Shown here: one piece after another, positions 1 through 8,513 of the stretch
Layout: every line of letters starts with the position of its first letter
Position numbering within the stretch: position 1 is the stretch's first letter
Assembly: GCA_039801725.1 (NCBI GenBank)
Contig: JBDRVE010000001.1
Span: 14,833-78,832 of the forward strand
From: a candidate division WOR-3 bacterium
GTDB taxonomy: Bacteria; Hydrothermota; Tepidihabitantia; Tepidihabitantales; DTDR01
Length of the DNA stretch: 64,000 bases
Reading direction: 5' to 3'
Program-made: the position numbers and the translations under genes
The notes under the pieces: model-generated
What the model was told of the DNA's origin: nothing
What the model saw: only the letters and a program-made list of their open reading frames with translations
The model's database searches: none

Positions 1-2
1 TC

Positions 3-467
3 CAACAAGGAAATGTGATTATCACTGGCGAAGAATTTGAAGCAGCCCCTAATGGTATATATGTAAAAACCTATCTTTTAGATACCCTATCTCCTGCCCA
101 TTGGTGTTGGGTAAAAGCACAAGCAGTAGAGGACTCAGGGATAATACGATGGATTCATACTTCCTTTTGGTGTCAGAGAAATCCACAAGGAGAGCCTATT
201 TGGCCCTATTATAGTAATGAGGGACGATTTGCTGCCTATGATAGAAGAATTTTCGTTCCTTATGGTTATGAGTATTATATTTATGCTTTTCGTTGGCTAC
301 CGGCAGACGAGAGTCATGCTTACTATGTAGAACTTCCGGTTGATGAACCCTGGAAACCTGATTGGGCAGAAGGTTATCAATTTTCGCCTGTTTATAAGAC
401 CGATCGATATCACGAGCGTATACAAATACATGTAAATTGCTTTTTAACCCAGACAGTAATGTGGTAG
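3..467 (+). CDS. Hypothetical protein, 5' truncated by window edge
   Basis: The reading frame is open from the first bases of the window, so the visible 150 residues after the GTG at 15 are the C-terminal part of a longer protein. It is rich in Trp, Tyr and Pro, with no transmembrane stretch and no motif I recognise. The 3' end is followed within 11 bp by a GC-rich hairpin. The aromatic-rich composition resembles the secreted proteins encoded just downstream, so an extracytoplasmic location is a guess only. Confidence 0.6.
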   Translation, partial: QQGNVIITGEEFEAAPNGIYVKTYLLDTLSPAHWCWVKAQAVEDSGIIRWIHTSFWCQRNPQGEPIWPYYSNEGRFAAYDRRIFVPYGYEYYIYAFRWLPADESHAYYVELPVDEPWKPDWAEGYQFSPVYKTDRYHERIQIHVNCFLTQTVMW

Positions 468-477
468 AAATAAGGAG

Positions 478-520
478 GGGAGCCAAGTTGTTCTGCTTGG
501 CTCCCTTGATAACTTTTAAA
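478..520 (+). terminator. Intrinsic terminator-like hairpin
   Basis: A perfect 10-bp stem (GGGAGCCAAG at 478-487, CTTGGCTCCC at 496-505) encloses an 8-nt loop. It is followed by a T-rich but interrupted tail. It separates the truncated first gene from the promoter of the LVIVD-repeat gene. Confidence 0.65.
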
Positions 521-533
521 ATTTATTTATAAT
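506..533 (+). promoter_or_regulatory. Sigma70-type promoter, predicted leaderless
   Basis: TTGATA (506-511), 16-bp spacer, TATAAT (528-533). Only 6 nt separate the -10 box from the ATG at 540, so transcription should begin at or next to the start codon. The -35 begins one base after the terminator stem. Confidence 0.7.
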
Positions 534-539
534 TTTAAT

Positions 540-2696
540 ATGAGTTTAATTATTGTTTTACTTTTGTTTTATGATACTTCTAATGTTTGGAATGTTCGAC
601 TTTTAGGGAAATGGGGATTTGGATTACCTTATTTTCCGGGAGAGGTAATTTCTGAAAGTATAACCTATGTAGGTTCAGGCAGTGGTTTTTATATATTTGA
701 TATTAGCAATCCCCGTTCCATTCAAAAAATCGGTGAATTTCAAACATTAGGGATATGCCTTAACTCTTTTTCGGTATATGAAACTCTTTTATGTATTCCT
801 GAAAATCGTTGGGGTATTGGTTTATATAACATTTCTAATTTAAGAAATCCGATTTTTATAAGTAGATACACTAATTATAGACTTTTAGGAAGGGCACATT
901 CTGTTCGGTTTAATGGAAGATATGCCTATGTTGCGTGTGAAAGAGGGTTAGTAATAATTGATTTTTCAGATATTCATAATCCAAGAGAAATCGGACATTA
1001 TTATACTCCCGATGATGTCGCGCATTCTCTTTTTGTTTCAGGGAATTATGCTTATTTAGCAAATGGGTGGGGTGGCTTAAGGATAATAAATATAGAAAAT
1101 CCTTCCCAACCTTATGAAGTGGGAAGATATATTCTTCCTACTACTTGTGAAGATGTTTATGTAAGAGATACATTAGCCTTTACTTCTTTTCAAGAAGTTT
1201 TAGCAGGCGGTGGTTTTTTGGTTCTAAATATTTCTAATCCTTCTAATCCTACTTTGGTAAGTCGTATTGATGTGGGAAGTAATGCTCTTACGATGGCAGT
1301 AAATAACAATTACGCCTATCTTTTAACTGTTTATCCCACAGCAGTAAATATTATTGATATCTCAAGACCAGAGAGTTTGAAGTTATTGGGAAGATATCTT
1401 CCTCCTTCACAAATCGATCCTGCTTTTTGGGGAATTGGAGCGAAAGGAAATCTTTGTTTTACTTGTATGATCCATGATTTTGGAAGTAAGTTTATTATTT
1501 TAGATGTAAGTAATCCAAGTACTCCGGTAGTGTTAGATAGTTTTGGAGATTTCCCTTTGTCTACTTGGGAAATTTCAGGTTGTGGAAATTTTATCTATAC
1601 ATCACACCTTCCTGCAGACGGGATCAGTATCTTTGATATTTCTGAGCCTTCCCAAATTAGATTGACTGGCACTTGGCAAGAAGATACCGTTCATTATTTA
1701 CAGTTTAAAGTGGATGGTAATTTTTTATATACCGCAGGTCGGAGTTACACTAATAAAAAAAGGATTTTTCAAATTTTTGATATTACTGATCCTGAAAATC
1801 CAAGATTAATTGGTTATTTTGAAACCACTGGAATGGGGAAAGGAGTGGATAAAAAAGGAAATTATGTTTATTTTGTTTATAGTAATTATATGAGAAGGAA
1901 ATATAATTTATGGGTATTTGATATTAGCGAGCCTTCTCGCCCAAGAATAGTTGCTACTTGTTCTCTTCCTTATCCTGGAAAGATTTCAATTTCAGATAAG
2001 TATTGTGCTATCGCTGGTTGGAGCGAAGGAGTTATTTTAGTAGATATTTCTAACCCGACAAATCCTGTTTTAGTAAGTAGAATTAGAACCCCTGATATCG
2101 CGGTATATAGTTTAAAATTTAGATTTCCCTATGTCTATTTCGTGGAAGTTACTGGATTTGGAGTAGTTGACTTTTCTGAACCAACAAATCCTGTTTTAGT
2201 GTTTTATGATACTCTTATTAACCAATTTTACGAGGTTAGGGCGTGGGGAATAGATATATCGGAAGACCTTGCCTTTATAAGTGCTGGACCAAAAGGAGTT
2301 TTGGTTTACGATATAACTGACCCCAAAAGACCAAAATTGTGCGGTTTCCATAGAACTTTTGAATGGGCACAAATGGTTTTTTATAATGAAGGAAAAATTT
2401 GTATTGCCGATGCTGGTGGTATCGCTATTTTTGAATATACAGGTTCTCATATAAATCAAAAAAAATCTTTTTTATCAAAGAAGATAAAAATAAAAAATAA
2501 TTTATTAATTTTAGGAGACGAGTTCGAAAAAGTTCAAAATGTAAATATTTCAATATTTAATTCCTTAGGACAGATTTTAAAGATAATTAAAAATAAAAGG
2601 GAAATTCCATTATTTAAAATTAAAAAAGGTATATATTTTATTCTTATTGAAACCGATAAGAAAAAGATTAAGGAAAAGGTAGTATTAACCTATTAA
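540..2696 (+). CDS. LVIVD-repeat beta-propeller protein with type IX-like sorting domain
   Basis: A 718-residue exported protein. Many repeats of about 45 residues carry a Phe/Ile-Asp-Ile-Ser-Asn/Glu-Pro core followed by an (I/V)-G-x-Y/F strand, which is the LVIVD repeat pattern of surface beta-propellers. The first 12 or so residues are hydrophobic and could be a short signal peptide. The last 75 residues (from about 640) have the 'N-x-L-G-Q' and 'K-K-G-I-Y-F' pattern of a Por/type IX C-terminal sorting domain, which suggests secretion across the outer membrane. There is no Shine-Dalgarno site; the ATG sits 6 nt after a TATAAT box. Ligand and role are unknown. No type IX machinery genes are in the window. 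Confidence 0.8.
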   Translation: MSLIIVLLLFYDTSNVWNVRLLGKWGFGLPYFPGEVISESITYVGSGSGFYIFDISNPRSIQKIGEFQTLGICLNSFSVYETLLCIPENRWGIGLYNISNLRNPIFISRYTNYRLLGRAHSVRFNGRYAYVACERGLVIIDFSDIHNPREIGHYYTPDDVAHSLFVSGNYAYLANGWGGLRIINIENPSQPYEVGRYILPTTCEDVYVRDTLAFTSFQEVLAGGGFLVLNISNPSNPTLVSRIDVGSNALTMAVNNNYAYLLTVYPTAVNIIDISRPESLKLLGRYLPPSQIDPAFWGIGAKGNLCFTCMIHDFGSKFIILDVSNPSTPVVLDSFGDFPLSTWEISGCGNFIYTSHLPADGISIFDISEPSQIRLTGTWQEDTVHYLQFKVDGNFLYTAGRSYTNKKRIFQIFDITDPENPRLIGYFETTGMGKGVDKKGNYVYFVYSNYMRRKYNLWVFDISEPSRPRIVATCSLPYPGKISISDKYCAIAGWSEGVILVDISNPTNPVLVSRIRTPDIAVYSLKFRFPYVYFVEVTGFGVVDFSEPTNPVLVFYDTLINQFYEVRAWGIDISEDLAFISAGPKGVLVYDITDPKRPKLCGFHRTFEWAQMVFYNEGKICIADAGGIAIFEYTGSHINQKKSFLSKKIKIKNNLLILGDEFEKVQNVNISIFNSLGQILKIIKNKREIPLFKIKKGIYFILIETDKKKIKEKVVLTY

Positions 2697-3056
2697 ACTT
2701 ACTTCTTTTTCTAACCAATCAATATACTATCGCCTCTTTTAATTTCCCGTTGTAAAAGGCAATTAGTTTCGTAGGAGTGCAAGTCTTTTATTATTTTTAT
2801 TTTTTTATTCCTTTAAAAATTTGTACTTGGTTACCAACTATAAAGTGACAATAATCAAAAATTAGCAAAATATCCAAACAGCTATGTTAATGTTTTTATT
2901 ATTTTTGTCAGCAGATTTTCTTCACCACTTACTTTTTTATTTTATTGACTTTTTTTTTGTGATTATAATTATAAGGAGTTATAAGTAATTTATGCTAAAA
3001 TATGTTAAAAATTATTGAAATCAAAGGAAAAATTTTCAAAATAAAAAGGAGGAGAA
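2697..3056. other. Gene-poor intergenic stretch with transposase-like remnant
   Basis: No intact gene is visible over 360 bp. On the minus strand at about 2797-2880 a short frame reads D-Y-C-H-F-I-V-G-N. It matches the C-terminal part of the larger decayed transposase-like frame at 5021-5200. The 3' part leads to the Shine-Dalgarno site of the gene at 3057. Confidence 0.5.
2797..2880 (-). pseudogene. Short degenerate copy of transposase-like C-terminus
   Basis: The minus-strand frame ending at TAA 2797-2799 reads DYCHFIVGNQVQIFKG, against DYCHLMVGNDVLINYKE in the 5021-5200 frame. The nucleotide identity around 'TTACCAAC.ATAA.GTGACAATAATCA' is obvious. Relative to the other copy, about 29 bp are missing between the shared 'GCTAATTTT' and 'TGATTATTG' blocks, so this copy is internally deleted. 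Confidence 0.4.
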
Positions 3057-3707
3057 ATGAAGAGAATGATTAAAAATTTATTTTTTAATTTTGGGTTTAT
3101 TTTTTCTTTGTCTTTGAGTGCCCAACAGCAAACACTGCCACAAGATACTATTTTTTATTTTATTAAAGAATTTCCTAACGAGGAATACGAAAGTGGTTTG
3201 ATAACCAACGTTGTGGCAATAATTGAGGTAATTACATCTTCTCAGGATACTTCATTTTTAGAAATTCCTGCGGGTTTTAGATATGTAACATTAGAGGAAT
3301 TACATAATATGGGTATTTTATCGCCGTCCGAATCACAGGATACAACTTCTTTAGGAGAATTAGATTTTTATGTAGAAGATAGAAGGCAATACCAAGGCGA
3401 CAAATGGGCTGTCTCTTGGATACGAGGTACATATGTCTCACAAACTCCTTTAAAATGTATATATTGTGGTTCTGAAACCTATGGAGAATGGTGGCCGGGT
3501 AGATTATGGTTAAGAGGATATACTTCTAGGAACGGATGGTTGGTTTATGATTCTGGTCCAATTAGAAAATGGGGATGGAGTATTAAATGCGTATATCGTG
3601 CTACATATCCACAAAGTACTGTTTTTCATTGGGGCCAAGAAGGTTTTCATAGGTGGAACGGCCCTTATAATTCTCCTCTTAGAACATTAGTAGGTGCAGA
3701 GTGGTAA
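3057..3707 (+). CDS. Secreted hypothetical protein
   Basis: 216 residues. A strong GGAGG site lies just upstream of the ATG. The N-terminus (MKRMIKNLFFNFGFIFSLSL then S-A-Q) is a typical signal peptide with cleavage after Ala. The mature part is Trp/Tyr/Gly-rich, with two cysteines in a C-I-Y-C arrangement near residue 140. I do not recognise the family. It overlaps the next reading frame by 7 bp, so the three genes to 4887 look like one unit with two barrel-like partners, which suggests an envelope or extracellular role. Confidence 0.75.
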   Translation: MKRMIKNLFFNFGFIFSLSLSAQQQTLPQDTIFYFIKEFPNEEYESGLITNVVAIIEVITSSQDTSFLEIPAGFRYVTLEELHNMGILSPSESQDTTSLGELDFYVEDRRQYQGDKWAVSWIRGTYVSQTPLKCIYCGSETYGEWWPGRLWLRGYTSRNGWLVYDSGPIRKWGWSIKCVYRATYPQSTVFHWGQEGFHRWNGPYNSPLRTLVGAEW

Positions 3708-4300
3708 TATTTTTATTATTAATTTTTTCTTTCGCTAATGAAAAAATTGAATTTGGAGTAAAATCTACTTATTATATTGGTCTTCATTGGTATGAAGTTC
3801 ATTGGCCTGGTGATACTAACGCTTATAATTATACTGTGTTTTATGAGGATTATTTTAGTTTAAGCGGAGAATTGCGCTATGAGCTTTTAAAAAATTTATA
3901 CCTTCGGCTTGAGCTATGGGAATTAAGATTTTATACCTATTCCGAATTAGGAAAAGGTAAAAGTTTTCATCTTTTTTCTCATTTAGATTGCGATTTTATT
4001 TACCTCTTACCAATTAGTCGTAAATTATCACCGTTAATTTACTGCGGTTTAAATTATGAAAAATATTGGGGAAAAGATTACCAGGATATAAGAATTTTTC
4101 ATCCTGCTTTTGAATTTCGTCTCGGTATGGGTTTAATCTATCGTTTCAAAAAAAATAGAAAAATTTTTTTGGAAGTTCAAACATATGAAAAATATCAAAT
4201 TTATGAAAGGGATATCATTTGGGCAAGTTTACTAAATAGCTGGCTGGTGGAGACAATTGGTGTACAAAGAATTAATTTGGGACTTTGTTTTTCATTATGA
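3701..4300 (+). CDS. Putative outer-membrane barrel protein, tandem paralogue 1
   Basis: 199 residues from a GTG that overlaps the preceding stop. A hydrophobic N-terminal segment ending F-S-F-A is a signal peptide. The rest alternates polar and aromatic residues in short strands and ends with a C-terminal hydrophobic strand (LGLCFSL), as in small outer-membrane beta-barrels. It is clearly homologous to the next gene (shared Y-N-Y-T-V-F-Y-E, E-L-R-F-Y-T, D-C-D-F and Y-E-K-Y-Q-I-Y-E-R blocks). Function unknown. Confidence 0.7.
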   Translation: MVIFLLLIFSFANEKIEFGVKSTYYIGLHWYEVHWPGDTNAYNYTVFYEDYFSLSGELRYELLKNLYLRLELWELRFYTYSELGKGKSFHLFSHLDCDFIYLLPISRKLSPLIYCGLNYEKYWGKDYQDIRIFHPAFEFRLGMGLIYRFKKNRKIFLEVQTYEKYQIYERDIIWASLLNSWLVETIGVQRINLGLCFSL

Positions 4301-4887
4301 AAATTTTTATTTCTATTATTCTCTTTTTCTCTTTTCTTTTTGCTAAATTACAATTACAAGGGGGGTTAAAATTTTCTCGTTTTTCCATTACTGATTGGTA
4401 TTCATCTGATACCGGTCTCTTTAACTACACCGTTTTTTACGAACCCTATTTAGGAATTAGTGGCGAAGTACTTTTAAGTTTTAAAAATCTCTCTTTTAGA
4501 AGCGAAATTTTTGAATTAAGATTTTATACCAAATTTAGCAAAAGAAGAAGTTTTCATTTCTTTTCCAATCTTGATTGTGATTTCCTTTATACTATTGCTA
4601 TCACAAAAATTCTTTCTTTTTTCCCTTACCTTGGATTTAATTATGAGCAATATTTTAATAAACCAAAAAAAGATATAAGAAGTTGTGGACCTATTTATGA
4701 AGCAAGATTCGGTTTAGGAATGAATTATTCATTAAAAAGGCGAATAAAGATTTTTTTAGAAAGTCAAATTATAACAAAATATCAAATTTATGAAAGAAAA
4801 ATTGGTAATCCTTACGAGATTTATAAAACAACAAAATTGCTCTTGGGTGTTAAAAGGATTAATCTTGGATTTCGTTATCTTTTATAA
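4297..4887 (+). CDS. Putative outer-membrane barrel protein, tandem paralogue 2
   Basis: I place the start at ATG 4297, which overlaps the stop of paralogue 1 as ATGA, rather than at the TTG 12 bp upstream. The product begins MKIFISIILFFSFLFAK, a signal peptide. It aligns over its whole length with the upstream gene, including a C-terminal strand with R-I-N-L-G. The pair arose by tandem duplication. The role is unknown but the envelope is likely. Confidence 0.7.
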   Translation: MKIFISIILFFSFLFAKLQLQGGLKFSRFSITDWYSSDTGLFNYTVFYEPYLGISGEVLLSFKNLSFRSEIFELRFYTKFSKRRSFHFFSNLDCDFLYTIAITKILSFFPYLGFNYEQYFNKPKKDIRSCGPIYEARFGLGMNYSLKRRIKIFLESQIITKYQIYERKIGNPYEIYKTTKLLLGVKRINLGFRYLL

Positions 4888-5020
4888 AACCTTTGTCTGC
4901 CAAGCAACTTTTTAATCGTTTATGTTGATTAATAGTTTTTAATATCTCTTTGTCTTCTGAGATCAGCAAAATTTAAATATTTTTCAATTTACTGGTTTCT
5001 AATAGTTTTTTTACTAAAAA

Positions 5021-5650
5021 TTAATCTAAATTTCTTATTCTATATTCTTTGTAATTGATTAAGACATCGTTACCAACCATAAGGTGACAATAATCAGGAG
5101 AATAATAATCTAAAATAACAACCGGAAAATTAGCAAAATTCTCATCTAAATGAGTTAATCCTAAAGAGGTAAGTTTTCTAAAGAAGTTTAAATTATTCAT
5201 ACTATAATCAAGTTGCTATTTTTGTGCTTCTTTTAGAAAAGGAGACAATTTATGGGAAATTATCTCCGCCTATTCTCTTAACAATCTTTCTAATAAGATA
5301 CTTCTTTATCTATTTCTCCAGCATCTTAACCACATTATTAATCCCACAATAAAACAACCATTTTTCTGATTTAAATTATAACTAAATGTTCCATTGGTAT
5401 TTGGGCAGTTTAAGAAGAGAAAATATCCTTACTATTTACTTGGACGTAAGTAGAAGGCTTTTTTAATAACTCCAAGATGTCGGAATAAAACCCTTTTTCT
5501 TTTCTTTATTCCACTCTGCCTGAATACATTTCTTACCGTCCATTTGTTTAAATTAAATCCCAAAACAATCCTTTTTCTTACCCAATTAATTTTCTTATAT
5601 AATTCCAGTATTTTCTCTTTGGATTTCTTTAAAAGTTCTGTAATGTGGAA
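5021..5650 (-). pseudogene. Decayed transposase-like gene (integrase-core type suspected)
   Basis: Several minus-strand frames interrupted by stops and frameshifts. Positions 5650-5432 hold a 72-codon open stretch with a helix-turn-helix look (R-I-V-L-G-F-N-L-N-K-W-T-V-R-N-V then basic residues, ending L-R-P-S). Positions 5200-5021 hold a 59-codon ATG-initiated frame reading N-F-F-R-K-L-T-S-L-G-L and later FPVVILDYYSPDYCHLMVGN. The order HTH, R-P-S, then a 'yN.fR...SLGL' C-terminus resembles IS481-like integrase-core transposases. The middle portion is unreadable. The assignment is by pattern only. Confidence 0.4.
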
Positions 5651-5771
5651 TTATGCGATTTTCTTAGAAGTTCTCTAAGTCTGGTTTCTCTTTTTTAATT
5701 TCTTTATTTTCTTATTATTTTAAGAAATTATTAAATAATTCCGATAATTTCCTTAACTTAATATTATTCCC

Positions 5772-5799
5772 TTGACATTTTAAAATTTTTGACTATATT
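5772..5799 (+). promoter_or_regulatory. Orphan sigma70-type promoter
   Basis: TTGACA (5772-5777), 16-bp spacer, TATATT (5794-5799). No convincing gene follows: the nearest ATG (5810) opens only 13 codons. It could drive a non-coding transcript toward the G-rich stretch and the repeat array, or be a relic. Confidence 0.4.
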
Positions 5800-5923
5800 T
5801 GTATTAGTTATGTTTATAGAATGTTATAAATTCTTAATAGAAATATATTAAAAAATGGGAAAAAATTTGCACAGAAGAAGAAAAAACCTAATGGAGGGGG
5901 TAATAGGGGGTAGGTGTATCATA

Positions 5924-6043
5924 CGGGAATATTTTTAACTCTATTAGTGTTAATAATGATACTTTTATTAATGGTAATAACAATAACTTTATTAAGGCGA
6001 ATAACAATAATCTTATTAATGGCCTTATAAATAAGCGGATTTT
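5924..6043 (-). repeat. Diverged 24-bp tandem repeat array A
   Basis: About five units of exactly 24 bp; on the minus strand the clear ones begin TTAATAA or CTAATAG. Individual units match units of array B (32947-33114) at about 20 of 24 positions although the arrays are 27 kb apart and in opposite orientation. Each unit contains an AATAA...TTATT dyad. Two frames stay open across the array, one hydrophobic (Leu/Ile) and one reading N-K-x-I-I-I-x-x. Confidence 0.75.
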
Positions 6044-6442
6044 TAAGAATTTCATAGTGCTTAAATAACCCCTGGATGTTGGACTATGTAGACAGAACTC
6101 CCTCATTAGATAGAAAGAAAAGTAAAGTCAAATATAATAAATAAGGCTGTAAGATGAGAATAGTCAAGAGAACGATAACCTAACATAATAAAATGTTACT
6201 TTTATTCAGGATATTTTAGGTATTCTTTGAGTATAAGTAAAAGATTTTTTTGTCTTAAGGGAATTCTTTTAAATAACTTCAAGGTATTTTTATCTTAATA
6301 CTCTTATTAAGTTGGTAATTATCTCTTAGCACATTTACTTTTTTTCCTTGATTTTTAAAATTATTTCTTTAAAATATTTATTTTTGGGAAAATGGTTGAG
6401 GATTATATTTATTGGGCTTGTGAAGTCCGCATAAGCGGAGCA

Positions 6443-6590
6443 CCAGATTTTCTGGTGTCAGGGAAGGCGGTGAAAATCCGCCACGGTCCTGCCCACTGTG
6501 AGCAACCGAAAAACCTATCCCAAATGCCACTGTCGGTTTTATGCCGATGGGAAGGCGGGATAGGAATGGTTGCAAGTCAGGAGACCTGTC
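6443..6590 (+). ncRNA. Cobalamin riboswitch
   Basis: The sequence has the conserved core of the B12-sensing leader: a 'GGGAAGGCGGTGAAAATCCG' block, 'CCACGGTCCTGCCCACTGTG', 'GATGGGAAGGCGGGATAGGA', and the B12 box AGTCAGGAGACCTGTC at 6575-6590. It lies 50 bp upstream of a BtuB-like TonB receptor, the usual target. In this family adenosylcobalamin binding represses expression of the downstream uptake gene. Confidence 0.95.
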
Positions 6591-6607
6591 ACAAGCCCGA
6601 GAAACTA

Positions 6608-6632
6608 TTTCCCTCCTGGCAGGGAAAGGAGG
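6608..6632 (+). promoter_or_regulatory. Riboswitch expression platform, RBS-sequestering hairpin
   Basis: TTTCCCT (6608-6614) can pair with AGGGAAA (6621-6627), and the CCTCC inside it (6612-6616) is complementary to the GGAGG Shine-Dalgarno at 6628-6632. No U-run follows. This arrangement fits control of translation initiation rather than transcription termination. Confidence 0.6.
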
Positions 6633-6638
6633 TGAAAG

Positions 6639-8513
6639 ATGAAAAAAAGCCTTTATTTTCTTTTAATTTTTATTAATTTTTCTTTCATTTTCTCCCAGGT
6701 TTATCAAACAGAAACCGTTTATGTGTATGCGAAGAGGATAAAAGAAAATCTTTTTACCCTTTCTTTACCGATTACCGTTATTGACGAGCCAACATTAAAA
6801 ATTTTCCCAACAGTTGAAAAGAAAAATATTCTTAACTACTTTTCCGGAGTTAGTCTTAATTCCTATTCTTTCTTTAAAGGATTAACCGGAATTTCTTTGC
6901 AAGGAAATCCTAACTCTTCCCATACTTTAATTCTCTTTGATAATCTACCTTTAAATCAACCTTCTTCCCAAACTGCTGATTTAGGACTTCTGCCTTCTGG
7001 TTTGATTAGAAAGATAGAAATCTATAAAGGTCCTATTTCTAATATTTATGGTACAAATGCTTTAAATGGTGCTATTAATTTCCTTCCGATGATTGAAGAA
7101 AAACCGCTAACAGCAGAAATTTCTTACGGTAATTTTAAAACCTATCAATTATTAATGAAAACCGGTTGGCGAATAAAAGATTTTCTATTTTCTTTAAACG
7201 GAGAGCAATTTAAGACTAACGGGATAAGAACAAATGATGACCAAAAATTTTATAATCTTACTTTTCTTGCAAAGATATCAGAAATATTTAAATTAAGCAG
7301 CGGTTTTACCTTAAGAGAAATTGGCGTTCCTGGACCAAAGCCTAATCCCAATTATATTCCTCCTCTTGGTGATTCCTTATCTTACTCAAAAATTGACCGA
7401 CAACGAGATACTTTTTACTTTTTTAACTTGAATTTTTCACCCAAATTAGAAGATATTATTTCTTTTAACTATCAAATTTATAGCACCTATCAAAAAACAA
7501 ATTTTGCCTCTTATGAAACCACCTCGCTAAAAAATACTGTTTACGGCACTAATTTAATAATTTCTTATCCTTTTGGTAAGGAGAATAATTTTAATTTTGG
7601 TTTAGATATTAAATGGGAAAATGTAAAATACAAAAGCCGCTCTCCTTTTGAAGTTTTCCGAACTCCCTTCTCCTTATTTTCTAATTTAAAACATCAAGTT
7701 TTCGAAAAGTTATTTATTGAGTTGGGCATTAGATTAGATGATTACGAATTTGGTAGACCTTTAAGTTATAGTTTTGGAATTCTTTATCCCCATAAGAATC
7801 AATTGTTAAAATTATATTTTGGAAACTCCTTTAAAGCACCAGCAATTAATGACCTATATTGGCCGAAAACCGAAATTTTTCCCAATTTTTATCTATCCGG
7901 CAACTCAGATTTAAAGAAAGAGATTGCTAATGTTTTAGAAGTGAATTACCAAATCTTACAAGAGAAATATAATATTTCGGTGACTCCTTTTGTTAAAAAA
8001 ATAAAAGACCTTATCCGCTGGTCTCTCGATCAGACAATGACCAAATATACTCCTTTCAATTTAGATAGAAGTTTTATTTACGGAACGGAAATCACCTTCA
8101 AAATAAACATTGCCAATTTAGTAATTGGATCAAACATAACTCTTCTTAATGGCAACGAAGAGATAAAAAAAGATACCCTTTTCCAAAAACGCGAACTTAC
8201 TTATGTTCCTAAGTTCACCAATTCCTTTTATTTTAATTATTCAGTATTAAAAAATCTTAATCTTTCTCTCTTTACTTATTACCGAACAAAAAAGATAAAC
8301 TATTATGGAGAAGAAATCAAATCTCTTCCTTCCTATTTTACCTTTGACTTAAAAATAAGTTACCAATTAACAAAGTTTTTAAATTTAGAAGCAGCGATTT
8401 TAAATCTATTTAATAAGGAGTATGCTGAGATGTTTGGTTATACTCTTGATGATTTAGACTACCCAATTGGAAAAAGAAAAATCTTTTTATCCCTTATTTT
8501 TCAACCTTTTTAA
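6639..8513 (+). CDS. TonB-dependent outer-membrane receptor, probable cobalamin transporter (BtuB-like)
   Basis: 624 residues with a signal peptide (MKKSLYFLLIFINFSFIFSQ). The N-terminal plug domain contains V-S-L-N-S-Y, L-I-L-F-D-N-L-P-L-N and I-E-I-Y-K-G-P-I-S-N-I-Y-G, typical of TonB receptors. A 22-strand barrel domain follows and ends in Phe. The start is set by the AAAGGAGG site 6 nt upstream. The cobalamin riboswitch directly upstream is the main reason for proposing corrinoid transport. TonB, ExbB/D and an ABC importer are not in the window. The 3' end overlaps the convergent glycosyltransferase gene by 27 bp. Confidence 0.88.
   Translation: MKKSLYFLLIFINFSFIFSQVYQTETVYVYAKRIKENLFTLSLPITVIDEPTLKIFPTVEKKNILNYFSGVSLNSYSFFKGLTGISLQGNPNSSHTLILFDNLPLNQPSSQTADLGLLPSGLIRKIEIYKGPISNIYGTNALNGAINFLPMIEEKPLTAEISYGNFKTYQLLMKTGWRIKDFLFSLNGEQFKTNGIRTNDDQKFYNLTFLAKISEIFKLSSGFTLREIGVPGPKPNPNYIPPLGDSLSYSKIDRQRDTFYFFNLNFSPKLEDIISFNYQIYSTYQKTNFASYETTSLKNTVYGTNLIISYPFGKENNFNFGLDIKWENVKYKSRSPFEVFRTPFSLFSNLKHQVFEKLFIELGIRLDDYEFGRPLSYSFGILYPHKNQLLKLYFGNSFKAPAINDLYWPKTEIFPNFYLSGNSDLKKEIANVLEVNYQILQEKYNISVTPFVKKIKDLIRWSLDQTMTKYTPFNLDRSFIYGTEITFKINIANLVIGSNITLLNGNEEIKKDTLFQKRELTYVPKFTNSFYFNYSVLKNLNLSLFTYYRTKKINYYGEEIKSLPSYFTFDLKISYQLTKFLNLEAAILNLFNKEYAEMFGYTLDDLDYPIGKRKIFLSLIFQPF

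Larger units (their letters stand above)
4888..6377. other. 1.5-kb gene-poor region with decayed mobile DNA and repeats
   Basis: No intact gene of normal size is present. From left to right it holds remnants of a minus-strand transposase-like gene (5021-5650), a solitary promoter-like sequence (5772-5799), a G-rich stretch (about 5892-5917), a diverged 24-bp tandem array (5924-6043), and about 300 bp before the riboswitch in which I see nothing. Confidence 0.6.

Noticed and set aside
5241-5267. Hairpin GGAGACAATTT / AAATTATCTCC as a terminator
   Set aside because: One mismatch, no T-tract, and it lies inside the decayed transposase-like region.
5888-6106. 72-codon hydrophobic minus-strand ORF
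   Set aside because: Its hydrophobicity follows from reading the 24-bp repeat units in one frame; no Shine-Dalgarno or promoter supports translation.
6378-6676. Two ORFs of 65 and 94 codons on opposite strands over 6378-6676
   Set aside because: They lie in the cobalamin riboswitch and its expression platform; the RNA explains the sequence and neither has a ribosome site.
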